Made by a program: the position numbers and the translations under genes
Notes under the pieces: model-generated
Databases searched by the model: none
Told to the model about the DNA's origin: nothing
The model's input: only the letters and a program-made list of their open reading frames with translations
Shown here: piece by piece, positions 1 through 10,807 of the stretch
Position numbering within the stretch: position 1 is the stretch's first letter
How the letters are laid out: every line of letters begins with the position of its first letter
DNA from: Macrostomum hystrix
Taxonomy: Eukaryota; Platyhelminthes; Macrostomidae
Length of the DNA stretch: 64,000 nucleotides
Reading direction: 5' to 3'
Assembly (NCBI GenBank): GCA_950097015.1
Contig: CATNEN010000001.1
Span: 6,247,001 to 6,311,000 of the forward strand

Positions 1-570
1 TTTATTGGCCTCAGGCAAGGAAAGCAAGCTAAGGACAATTAAGCGTGGCCAAGTGAATTGGGGTTATAGGTGAAGTATTTCCCAATTCTCATCTATTTAG
101 TCCTCACCCAATAGCTAGGTAAGAGGCCATTTTGTTTGTTTCATTTCAATCAGAGCCCATAAGCACTCAGATATGCAAATGCTAGCATGTATTATTATAA
201 TAACATTGTCTTTGTTTTCTTTCCAATTGTTTGCTAATTTCAAGTTATCACTATAGTCATAGGTTTTGTCTCTTGTAATGTTGAATCATACCACTTGCTG
301 TCAAGTTTTCTTGCCATTGTTGTAATCAAAATTAGGCTTGTAGATCTTAGTATATGTGATTGGATATATTATACTTGACATTTGTTCTAATAATAGATAA
401 TATTATAATTAATAAACTTATGTTAGCAATCAAAGGAAGGAACTATTTGTTTCAAATAAATAAACATGACTGATCTGTTATGTGAAGTCAGATTTTGTTA
501 ATTGTTTCTTCAAGCATGCCAATTTATAATACATAGCTAAATTTGTTTATTAAAATTTCTAGGGATTGTA
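1..570. other. SEPHS intron sequence, no feature
   Basis: AT-rich sequence upstream of the first SEPHS exon in the window. The exon at 893 starts in phase 1, so earlier coding exons must lie before position 1 and this stretch is intronic. I see no coding potential and no repeat. Confidence 0.6.
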
Positions 571-820
571 CAGATTATTGCTTAGAGCATTAGACTCACA
601 AATTGAAGGTCAGGGATTCGATTGCCAACTCAACTGTAATAATGTGTGGCCTGAAGCATGATACTTAAATCTACATTGCTCTTTCACCCAGTTATTAATT
701 GTAACCAGTTGGTGTTACTGTGGGTGGGTCTGTTGTCCCATTAGTTTATGGACTGAGCTGCTATAAGCAGCCTTCAGATGCTGCAAATCTGAACCAATTA
801 GGGCAGGTATAATAAAAAGC
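571..820 (+). repeat. tRNA-derived SINE, family A, diverged copy
   Basis: This is a worn plus-strand copy of the SINE seen at 2410-2717. A tRNA-like head holds a box B-like TCAGGGATTCGATTGCC. It is followed by the family body: a CACCCAGTTATTAATTG segment, TATGGACTGAGCTGC, and GCAGCCTTCAGATGC. It ends in an AATAAAAA tail. It lies in the SEPHS intron. Confidence 0.65.
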
Positions 821-892
821 AAAATTCAGAAAGGCACCAGTTTTCAGCAGTCAGGCATTCAACCTGCTAGTAATTTTGCTTTTATTTCTTAG

Positions 893-3764
893 GAATCGGC
901 TTGGATTCCTGTGTCATTCCTCTGCGTCATGGCGGACTGCATCTAATCCAGACCACTGACTTCTTCTATCCTCTGATTGATGATCCATACACAATGGTGA
1001 GTTTCTGATGGTGTTTCATTTATTGACAAGCAAAACCAATCTTCAGCTGATTAAAGTAGATTAATTCTAATTCAGGGTCGCATCACATGTGCTAACGTTC
1101 TTAGCGATCTTTATGCTATGGGTGTTACTGAATGCGACAACATGCTCATGCTGCTAGGCGTTAGTAATAAATTGTCTGCCGAGGAGCGTGAAGTGGTTGT
1201 CAAGTTAATTATGCGTGGCTTTCGCGACTGCGCCGCCGAAGCTGGCACTTCAATTCAAGGTGGTCAGACTGTAGTTAATCCCTGGATGGTGATTGGCGGT
1301 GTTGCTACCTCAGTTTGTCTGCCTACTGAATATTGTCAACCTGATAGAGCTGTCCCAGGTGACGTTCTAGTTCTTACTAAGGCTCTAGGAACCCAGGTAA
1401 GTTGCTTGAATGTTATGATTTAGTATCATTTTTGGTTTGGTAATATAAAGTTGAAAATTGCACGACAAGCCCCAAAGTCTTCTCCGCGGCTGCGCCCCAA
1501 ACTCAGGGTCGCCAGCTCAGGGACCTTGATGCAACAGGCAAACTTGGTACTCACCCCTCTATCAGCGTTAGATACCAGATTTAATATCTTAGTTGACTAA
1601 AAAACAGTTGTTGCATTTAGATTTGCCAACTGCACTCCTAGCAAAGAATGATAAGAATTAAAATAAAGTAATAGTGTTAGTAAAGAATCCAACTATTAAA
1701 AATCTAGATATAATAAAAGAGTTATCGTAAGCTCTGAAGATGATCTTTAAATAAACGCCCGTCTCAAAGGTGGCTGTAAATGTGCACCAGTGGCTAGTTG
1801 AGCAGTCGGATCGTTGGCGCCAGGTTTCCGAAGTGATCACCGAGCAGCAAGCTCGCCAAGCGTATCAGTCTGCCGCCAGACAGATGGCTCGCTTGAATCG
1901 CACCGCCGCCCGGTTGATGCGCCAGTATAACGCTCACGCCTGCACAGATGTCACCGGATTTGGTCTGTTGGGTCACGCCAAAAATTTAGCAGCCTGTCAG
2001 AAGGCCGATGTGGCAATGGTGGTGCACAATCTGCCAATTCTAGCTGGTATGGCCAGTGTGAGTACGCATTTGGGCGGCGCATTTGGGCTATTGCGCGGCA
2101 CCTCTGCGGAGACGTCGGGCGGCTTGTTGGTTGCTATGACGCGAGCGGATGCGGCAGAGTATTGCAAGGTCGGTTACATGCTCCAATATTGATAGATAAA
2201 TATTTGGTGTCTCCCCTTATTTATTTCACACGTGGTAATCGTTAAGCTGAATTAAAGGGCGGATGGTAAGTGTGAGGTTCGAGTTTAAAGCAGAAGGGGA
2301 TGACGTCTCCAATCAAAAGACAAGCTCCTGAAATAAGCGCCTGAAAACGGTAGGGTAGCTGCCACCTTGGTCAGAAGGGTCGGTTGTTTCGTAGGCTTCT
2401 CTCGCCTAATAATAATAATAATAATAATTTATTACACCTGCCCCAATCGGGCCAGATGTGCAGCCGACAGCACAGCCGCAGCTATTGCGCGGCGCATCTG
2501 AAGGCTGCGTACAGCTGTTCAGTCCATGGACTGGGGGGACGCCACACCCACCTTCAAATATCCCAGCCGATGCTGGTACCCATTTAACAGCTGGGTGAAC
2601 TGAAGCAATGCAGAGTTAAGTGTCTTGCTAAAGGACACAAATTGTTTCAGTGGAGTCGGGAATCGAACCCCCGACCTTTAAGTCGTTAGTCCGACGCCCT
2701 AACCACTAGGCTACAAGCTCTCGCCTAAGACCTATTATAAAATAATTAACACCTGAAAGTCGAGACAAGTTGTCAGTGTACAAGTTCCTCACTGATAACA
2801 ACGCTGCGAAAGGAGTTTTTAAAGGCTAACCTGCGAGGCCTTAAGGAATTAACCCTTTTTAAGGTTAACTTCCTGCACCTAAATATTCGAACACCTAAAT
2901 ATCCAAACGAACCTTAGTAGTATGCCTAAAGTCTAAAGGAACCGCTTATCCAAGCGAAACCCAACGTAACCTGTAGTTCTCGCACTTAGGAATCGCTTAT
3001 CCAAACGTAACAGGTATGTTGTTCTCGCTTGCGGTAAGAATTCGCTTACCCAAACGAGCCCTTTAGTCTAGCAAGAGCTTGTCCGGACTTAAGACTTGAA
3101 ATTCGCGGCCGGCTGTCGCGCACGCAAAGTTTTTGGCCTCTTGGTCGTCTCGAATTTATACAGTTTAGACCCCTTCCTGTACTGCCATTGGCTGGAGCAT
3201 TTCAAGCGCTCTCATTGGCTGGAAAGATTCAGGCTGGCGGAATTTCCGTGGGCGTGCCAAAGTGCCATGGAAAAACCGTGGAAAACAACGGCCACAGTTC
3301 TAATACATTCTAAGAGGAAGACTAGACTAAACCACACAGCGGTGATGGCTAGCTAGACAAGGAGTGGGAGCTAGATGCAAATGTGTTGGAAATGCAATGC
3401 ACTCGGTTGCCTTTGCTATGCAATAGTTAATCCACTACTAGCAATGGTGCTGATTGTGCCCGTTCCTCTAGAGTCTAAGCAAACACTTTGGTATGTACGT
3501 CTGCCCTGAATTTCTCATCGTTATGCAGTGTACACTCTCACTGTGCCCTTGGGGTTGGCCCTTAGGTACACAATTTCGAGGTAACGAATAATAATAAACA
3601 CTGGATTATTATTGCTTATTCACTAGGCTCTAGAAGCTACGTCGTCAGCGGATGGCGGTGGCCAAGCCTGGATTGTTGGCGTTGTAGAGGCCGGCAGTAG
3701 GACGGCAGCAGTATCCGACAAGCCACGCATCATTGAAGTGTCTAGCAGCGATTCTGTGGAATAA
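893..3764 (+). CDS. SEPHS: Selenide, water dikinase (selenophosphate synthetase), 3' exons
   Basis: The enzyme makes selenophosphate from selenide and ATP for selenocysteine synthesis; SEPHS1-type paralogs lack this activity. Four exons are visible: 893-996, 1076-1396, 1770-2168 and 3627-3764, all with GT/AG borders and consistent phases. Recognisable family blocks in order are [124 protein letters not shown] and DKPRIIEV near the C-terminus. These align along the whole C-terminal two thirds of metazoan SEPHS. The N-terminal exons are outside the window, including the residue that is Sec, Cys, Thr or Arg depending on the paralog, so SEPHS1 and SEPHS2 types cannot be told apart. The third intron (2169-3626) carries a SINE. 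Confidence 0.95.
1455..1545 (-). repeat. SINE family B fragment
   Basis: A short minus-strand piece of the second SINE family, in the SEPHS intron. It is recognised by AAATTGCACGACAAGCCCC, TCTTCTCCGCGGCTGCGCCC and CTCAGGG, which recur at 23410-23515, 35345-35430 and 21025-21100. Confidence 0.55.
2410..2717 (-). repeat. tRNA-derived SINE, family A, complete copy with target duplication
   Basis: This is the best copy of family A. On the minus strand it starts with a tRNA-like head (box A-like TAGCCTAGTGGTTAGGGCG, box B GGGTTCGATTCCC). A conserved body follows, including TGTCCTTTAGCAAGACACTT, CCATGGACTGAACAGCTGTA and GCAGCCTTCAGATGCGCCG, and it ends in an (ATT)n tail. An 11-bp direct repeat CTCTCGCCTAA flanks it at 2399-2409 and 2718-2728, consistent with LINE-type retroposition. 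It lies in the third SEPHS intron in the window. Confidence 0.85.
2729..3489. other. SEPHS intron, short degenerate repeats
   Basis: Intronic sequence between the SINE and the last exon. At about 2875-3065 a degenerate motif of the form GGAATCGCTTATCCAAACG recurs three or four times. Around 3185-3225 two CATTGGCTGGA motifs occur close together. No protein similarity was recognised. Confidence 0.4.
3490..3585 (-). repeat. SINE family B fragment
   Basis: A partial minus-strand copy, identified by GTACGTCTGCCCTGAATTTC, TGCAGTGTACACTCTCACTG and GGTTGGCCC. The same blocks occur at 20943-21025 and 23330-23425. It sits just before the last SEPHS exon. Confidence 0.6.
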
Positions 3765-3765
3765 A
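3760..3765 (+). promoter_or_regulatory. AATAAA hexamer overlapping the SEPHS stop codon
   Basis: The TAA stop (3762-3764) lies within an AATAAA hexamer. A second AATAAA is at 4008-4013. Either could serve as the polyadenylation signal. The downstream one leaves a more usual 3' UTR. Confidence 0.35.
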
Positions 3766-4329
3766 ATTTGAGTTTTCTGGAGCATACAGTCTTACTCTGC
3801 ATACATTATTTAGTTCCTGGCTATCGTAATTAGGAATATATCTTGATTTCCCTATCATGAAACGTAAACACGCAATTCATTTTTAAGTTAAATGTTTGTT
3901 AAGAAGCATTTTTTAACTTTCGTTGAGTAGTTTCCCTTTTTTGATGTGCTTATTTACTGGTGTGATTTTCAGTTCCATTCATGCATCAATTAATTAAACT
4001 AATTTACAATAAAAAAATTAACTTAGTCAAACAAATAAACGTTTGCAGTGTTGATTTCAGTTTGGATCAGTTCTGGTAATAAAAGCAATTCGAGAACCCT
4101 GAGTATGACGACGCAGTTTGAAAATCAGTCCTATTTAGGCCTGACCGGCTGTGTCCGATTCAATGAGGAGAGCTTTGCTGGCATTGCTTGTTTCACTGTG
4201 CTAAACTTGCTCTTCTTGTGCCGATCGCTTTAAGTACTAAGCTGATTCAGCATTTGGTTTTCAGCTCTATGCCTGGCTTTGTTGTCTACTTAATTTTTTT
4301 ATTTTTTTAGTAGTAGTAAGTATAGTAGC
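3766..4329. other. SEPHS 3' flank
   Basis: AT-rich sequence after the SEPHS stop, including the likely 3' UTR and the AATAAA at 4008. The short open frame at 4048-4233 has no recognisable similarity. Confidence 0.5.
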
Positions 4330-4500
4330 ACTAGGGAGCTTGTAGAATAGTGGCTAGAGCTTTCGATCTCTCGCTCTCACTTTGTGTTCAATTAGGCAAG
4401 ACACTTTAATTTCGCTGTGATTTAGTTAAACCCAGTTATAAAAAGTTTACAGTCTAATTTATCAGTCAATTGGGTTCTAGCTTTGAACTCGTTTTGACTC
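4330..4500 (+). repeat. tRNA-derived SINE, family A, strongly diverged
   Basis: An eroded plus-strand copy. A box A-like head (GAGCTTGTAGAATAGTGGCT) is followed by the family core GCAAGACACTTTAAT and AACCCAGTTATAAA. The box B region is degenerate and the 3' part is hard to follow. Confidence 0.45.
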
Positions 4501-4932
4501 GTGATTAGAATTAGCTGCTGTATTTTTGTTTTAAATCGAAAAATAAAATCCTATCCATTGTTTCTAGCAGAAAAATTTTAATAGATGCTTCTAGATGTCA
4601 TGTGTCATCTGTTAAAATTTGTTTCCTATCCTTAAAAGTCTCTTCTACTTTTAGTACTTATTAAATTCTAGGCAAGCCTCCCTAACAATATCTTCTAAAA
4701 ATTCGGGGAATCAAGCTTCCATCACATTGTGCACAATTTAATTACGATTTTTTTAAAGTGAATGATTAGATAAACACCGCATAATAGTCGTTTAAAGTAA
4801 CAATTCAACAATCTTTTTTGGATAATCTAGTGTTAGTTTAGATTATTTTGTAAAACGCGCCTGAAAATTTTCAACCTCTGCTACATGTTTATCTTGCATA
4901 GTTATTTACTGTTTGTCAACGTAACATCCCAA

Positions 4933-6370
4933 ATGACTTCTGAACTGGCAGTTTGCGTTATCAAGTACTGCAATAAGCCAGCTGATGGAGTGGGCGTTAC
5001 CTCACTGTTTCCCATGTGCCAAGAACACATTGATGAAGATGTTCAACGACTGAAAAATCGTAGGACCGACTTTCTAAAGCGATTAGAAGAGTTGGCTTGC
5101 AAATAATCTCGGGCTGCTTTGCGATTAGAACAGCAATCCTTAGCTCTGAGCTGCAGCTAGTATTAGAAATGTTTGATTTGCTAGAAGATAGGCTGCGCCA
5201 TTTGAGATCAGTACTGACATCTAGAATACAACGTGTACAAGATGCCGTTTCTGACAAGCTAAAGGATGCCGCGGAAGCAGACATGTGCATTAAGGAGATC
5301 ACGGAGGTGCCGGTTGCTGACAAAATGCAGGAAGTGATGAAGCTGACCGTTTCAATTGAATGCTGGTTGGACAAGGCCAAAAAAGAGAGCTCAAAATTTA
5401 GCTGAGACTCGGGATAAGCTAATGATGCGACAGAACAGTGACTTGAAACTAAGATCTGTAGGCGACGTGTCGAGTGAGCAATTGCTTAAGGAAGAAGATA
5501 TGAATTCAAATTCTCAGACAGAAACTGACTCAAAGATTAAAAATCTTCCAAATAAACCGACTCATGTTGCAGTGTGCACCAATACAGCAAATTTTTAGCA
5601 ACATATCCGGTCAGGTAGTTCGTGCTTTATCTTTTCTCGATGAATGTGAGCAACTGCCCCAGCCGTGCGTGTATGTGGCGTTTGAAAACCAGATAACAGA
5701 CTATCTTTTTGTCGTTTCTCTTGATGGGTCAGTACGAGTCAGATGCCGCAACAATCAAGTTAGTCGCGAAATTCGAGGACTCGACTGCGACAGCAAGCGA
5801 CAGTTGCTCTATTTGGCCCGTGATTGATTTGAGCGGTTTGGTTATTAACATTTAGATTTGGAATCCATTGGCCGTCCTCTTAATGAAATTAGAGGCATGA
5901 CTAGTAACCTAGACAAACTGTTTCTGTTGTGCTTTGCAACAGATAGCAAGGCAATCGTGTGCGTATGACAAAAAAAATTTTCTGTCTGATTTAGAAATTG
6001 ATCACCATTCGTCTCGAGTCGCAAAGGGCAAATATAGCTTATACAAATTGTACGAGCGGTATCAGTGGCGAGCTCGTTTCATTAGTAACTGTGGACATTG
6101 CAGTCCATAAAGAATATTTACAATGTTAATTTACCCTGTGTTTCTATTACCAGGAATGGAATCCTTTTTGTTAATGAACCGAGTTCTGACCAAGTAAAAG
6201 TTTTCCTATATTACACAACCTCTCGACTATAGAATCACATTTGATAAGACACCAATCCGACACGAGACAAATAGCACATTTTTCTTTGCACGAGATCGAA
6301 GACAACAAATTGATTGCTTATCTCGACTATCCCATCTATAACGGCCATTGTCTAACGCTGTGGAAGTTTC
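4933..6370 (+). pseudogene. TRIM/NHL-like gene, decayed copy
   Basis: The first member of a tandem family of three. It starts at an ATG matching the neighbour at 7811 (MTSE). The N-terminal metal-site spacing is intact: C8-x4-C13-x15-C29-x2-H32. The coiled-coil region follows in pieces. The frame breaks near 5097-5110, again near 5395, and again near 5580-5598. In-frame stops follow from 5825. Homology can still be traced in shifted frames: DLSG at about 5828, a segment like NEIRGMTSNLDKLF near 5880-5930, and NGILFVNEPSSDQVKVFL near 6155-6210. It fades near 6370. No introns are apparent. The open pieces that remain (for example 5564-5827) belong to this one broken gene. Confidence 0.75.
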
Positions 6371-7810
6371 ACCGTGAGTACTAGCTATATGTACTCGTAC
6401 ATGTTAAAATGTTTAACATTTTTATCTAATCATTTTCCAGCCAAAACTTTCCACAACTATATTATCATATTCTACAACTATTTTTCTTAGACGCTCTTTT
6501 TTTACCGGCGTAAGTTTATGTACGTATGCTTAGGCGTGCTATAAAACCTATTGGCTATTTTAGTAGCCGTCTCTTATTTTTACTGACTGACTAATTATTG
6601 TCTCCATGTTTCATAGCCGGGCATTTGAGATTTCTAACTTCTATAAGCTACAGATAAATCCGAACATGAAGACGGTTTGTGTTACAAGCAGAGCTAAAGG
6701 TACTTCTGCGAACATTTTTTGTGGCTCGACGAATTTGTGAAATTCTACAAAGTTCGCTTTTTACAGATCACTATAGTAGGGACGTTGTCGTTTTTTTTAA
6801 GCTTGTGTTGTAATTTACCCCAAGGATTAATGAAATGTAGCTATAGTTGAATTAGGTGTACTGCCATTTACCAGGTATGTTAGTGCAGTATAAATTTTAT
6901 TGCTTGATTAACTTCTTTACCCCCGTTAAAATTATATTTTCTGTGTTTTCAAGTATTTTTTTGTTAAAATTTTCACTTATTTACTCTAAACTGTTGGTGA
7001 GTTAAATGGCGCAGAGCGCTGATCAAAAAATTTCCGGATGCGTAGAATAAAGTATTAAGTAAACTATTTTTGTTAGGGCTTTTCAAACTACTCCCCACCA
7101 GGTTCGATGCACTTTCTGATAATGTTGCATCTTTTGTCTTGCAGACCGATTGCTCGTTACAAGTTACAAGTAATAGAAGTTACATTTTGAGAGATTGATT
7201 TACTCTAACTTGGACAGATCGGTGTCGCGGACGAAATTAAAGTTACGAAGTTTAAAATCGCATTCGAAAACCAATAGTACGCTCGTAAATATTTTTTGGC
7301 GGTTGTTTTTTTTCTAGTTTTATCAGACTCCAAATAGGCGTATCGCTGGGTCACGGAAAGTACCTGCACCTTCTCCACCTGCAGATGACTGAAACGAAGC
7401 TTAGAACTAGCTGAGTCTCACCCAGCTGTTGTTTTTGCTTTTTCTCGGTTCCTTATCTTGGATTACTTATCTATGATCTGATTTAATAACTTTTTGTGAC
7501 TATTTCGTCTGCGTATGATGCCGCTTTCTTTAACAGTTTCCTACAATCAGGTGCTTAGGCTGGGCATCTCAACCTCGGAGTAAAATCTGAACAGCCTGAG
7601 CTCCCCAATTTAATTATCTTGCTCTTACGAGCTATATGTATATTTACTTAGTTAGTATAATAGACTTAAGAGGGTCGAACATTTCATCAGAAATTCTTGG
7701 CTACTATTTATAATCGTTTGTTTACTTTATGTAAGTCCGTATAATTACGTTCTGTAATAATTTACCCTAACATTTCATAATTTCCAGCAAAAGTAATTGA
7801 TAGGCTCAGA
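6371..7810. other. Spacer between TRIM/NHL-like copies
   Basis: AT-rich, with no coding or repeat signal that I recognise. It separates the decayed copy from the next one and may contain the promoter of the gene at 7811. Confidence 0.5.
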
Positions 7811-9464
7811 ATGACTAGCGAACACCGCCGAATGTGTGTTGTCAAGAGCTGTCCTTCACAGGTTGACAGTGTAAGTCCGTATTCTGGAGTCGCTCTCTGT
7901 GAGACGCATCTGGTTAGTGACTTACAAAGACTGGAGCAGAGAGAGAAAACGTTGGTTGAGAATCTTAATGTTGTCGCTGCTGGTTCGGATAAGAGTCGAC
8001 TGCGGCTAGAACAACAAGCGCTCCTGGTAGAAATTCAGGAGATTTCTGACATATTTGAAGACTTGCAGGACAGGCTGCAGCAATGGAAGGAGAAGCTCGT
8101 ATCGTGTGTGCAAGAAGCACATGCTGCGGTTGCCGATAGACTAAGCGACGCCAACAATGCCGAAGTTTATTTAAAAGATATTCAAACAGCTCGCTCGAAA
8201 GGACACTTAAGAAATTTGATGAAGTTAATTTTGTCTCTTGAGCCATTCGCTGGCGACGCTGTTGAAAGAGCGAACGAATTCGCAAGACTGCAAGAGGAAC
8301 TGCGCGATCGTTGCATGCGCCGTGATCGGCAACTCGACGACGGCCCTGACGAAAACTCTGAAGACAAAGAAAATTCAGTTGCAGAAGAGCAGGACAATGG
8401 TTCGTCTGTGGTTTATAGAGCTTTTGGGGACCTCACATAGAGTTCAGGAATTAGAACTTTTGATTGATGAGCACATGATAGATCTGATGCAAGAGTGCTC
8501 AAATGATGTAAACTCTGAATCAGAGTCTGATTGCGAAGAAGAAAAATCTACTCTAAGCGTACCAGCTGAGCCACGGTACTTGACTCTCTGTACAAACGCT
8601 AAGGGATATGCTTGCAGTTGTTCTGGACGCATTGCTCCATTGGTGTCATCGAAGGTAATTGATGGCTGGAGATTATTGCCAGAGTATTGTATTTTTGTCG
8701 CATTCAGACCGTCAGCTGCTAACTTCTTGCTTGGAATTTCCATTGATGGGCAGCACCGTGTGGTGTACTACTGCGACAGGATAGAATGGAGCAAGCCCAT
8801 TAACGGTCTCCACTGCGACAATGTGCGCCAGCAGTTCTTTTTAGCCCAGGATCATGCCGTGACCGTGACTGACTTGAGTGGCCAAGTTGTCCGAGTGGTC
8901 TTCTCCAGTGAACTAGGTTGCCCGGCTGGCAGAATTTCCGGCATGTCCTGCAGCGGGGACAAAGCATTCGTCCTGTTGCAATCTTGCCCAAAACAAAAAA
9001 TTATTTCGTTTAGCAAAGCCTCTGGGAAGTTCGAGTCAAGTCTTGAAACCGGCGCTTTCGGTGATGGTGACTTTCAAAAGCTTTGCGTTCAGGAGAGCAA
9101 GATCTGGCTTGCTGATTGGAAGGAATCAAAAGTTTTTAAGGTTTGTGGCATTACTGGTCAGTTAATAGAGACTTGCACCGACTATTTTCGATCATCAAGT
9201 GTGGAAACCCTGCCACTACATTTGACGATAGATACTGCTGGTCGCTTGTTTGTAAGTGAACTGAAGCATCATTGTGTGCACATTTTTTCCAAGAGAAGTC
9301 AGAGCTGCAAACTATATGGCATTGATGGAGCTACTCGAAACAGTGGAGATCGCTTTAATCGACCCTCCGATGTGCTAGCTTTCGAGACTGGTGAGCTCGG
9401 CGTCAAAATACTAGTCATCGCCGACCACAACAACCGAAGACTTTGTATTTATCGTCAGGTTTGA
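7811..9464 (+). CDS. TRIM/NHL-like protein, split by one frameshift
   Basis: The second family member. The first frame (7811-8440) encodes C9-x4-C14-x15-C30-x2-H33 and a long acidic coiled coil from about residue 38 to 175. It ends in TAG just after a YRAFGDLT segment that matches LRSVGDV in the intact paralog at 10808. The next frame then continues the homology with HRVQELELLIDEHM and runs to a stop at 9464. It covers the C-terminal beta-propeller-like half and ends in an NHL-type repeat (VIADHNNRRLCIYRQV). A single-base shift at about 8425-8445 would join the halves; otherwise both are clean. It may be a young pseudogene, a one-base sequence error or a recoded gene. Known TRIM/NHL proteins bind partners or RNA through the propeller; the function here is not known. 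Confidence 0.7.
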
Positions 9465-10807
9465 GTTCTAAGTCCATAGATTCAGAGCACAGCGAATCGT
9501 AGTATTTTTCTTCCAGCTTGTGCACTCTGTTAAGTCTATTTTGCTTATAATTTATTATACACATAAGTTATATCCTTCTAACTTTTCTAGCAATTGTGAG
9601 CTCGTTTAATCAAATCAGATATATGGCATTTTAACAGATTTTTTCTGTATAACTGACGCAAAAATATTTTTTTCTTGATCTTTATTTGGCTTTAAAGTTA
9701 AATTGCCAGGATGAAGTTACTTCCTAATAACAGTGATATCATTTCTGCTAATTCATAGCATTTCGCGATTGAAATAATTCAATCTGCAAAACTTTTTAAC
9801 CAGCCTATAATGCTTATCATATGAGTTAAATAATATTGATAAGTTAATCAAATGTTCATGTCATGTACTCGAAGTGTCATGTCATACTCACTGAGCTCAG
9901 ATCAGTATGCAAACTAAACATTAAAAAGGGTTTGAATTTCGGTTGAATTCTATTGCAATGAGCTATTAATCTCGCAAATAGCTATTTCGGAGTCTTGTCT
10001 ATCCAACGCGTTTTGCTTAGCACATGTTGAATTATCACAAAATATGAGATATAAAATACCACAACGTATAAAAAAGTCTGTAAAAAAGTATTTTACTGTG
10101 AAAATATTATACTAGTTCTATTTCTATTTTGTTTTTTTCATTTTTATAGATTCCTTCAATGAATTCAACATGCTTTCGCCTTTGTGCAAATAAAACTTCT
10201 CTACCTGCTGAACTCAGATTCTGCTTCTGTAGTTTTTATCCTAAACAATAATGTTATGTGTGCTTTTCACATAGTAATACTGTATTGAAATACATAATGG
10301 CATAGTATCTCACCGCTTGATCGAATTTTATCCCCGTTTTATATTTTATAATACATAATACAATTACATTTTATAACATACATAAACTTTTTAACAAATC
10401 TTTATTTAAAACACGGCTTTTTTGTTTCTTTTCTATGCTTATTGGAAATTCGTCTGGGTTTTATATCCCGCAGGTACAAATCAAAAGACGCAGAGATTTT
10501 GATCGGGCTCAGGTATTTTTCGTCTGCCTCTGAAAGTTAAAAAGAAATCAGTCGATATAGGAATTCAGTCAACAAATAACTTAGTAAGTTAGTTATTTAA
10601 CTTAACTAATAGACGAATGCTGATATAGTTTCTACCTAACAGTAACCAGAGAAAATGAAATATGTTTAATATTTATTATTAGCAGTTTAGTTTGATTTAG
10701 CGATGCAATTTAGACAAGTTAAAAAATATTTTTTTAATAACATGTCTTAGACTATTTACACTGCTTAATCATTTCAGGTTAGTTTTTTTTAACATCTGAC
10801 GCAAGAT
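9465..10807. other. Spacer between TRIM/NHL-like genes
   Basis: AT-rich intergenic sequence. No open frame of interest and no recognisable repeat. Confidence 0.5.

Noticed and set aside
2640-2717. tRNA gene on the minus strand
   Set aside because: Box A and B sequences are present, but the sequence continues into a SINE body with a tail and target duplication.
4997-5380. 127-codon minus-strand frame across the TRIM/NHL-like pseudogene
   Set aside because: It is antisense to recognisable coiled-coil coding sequence and has no similarity of its own.
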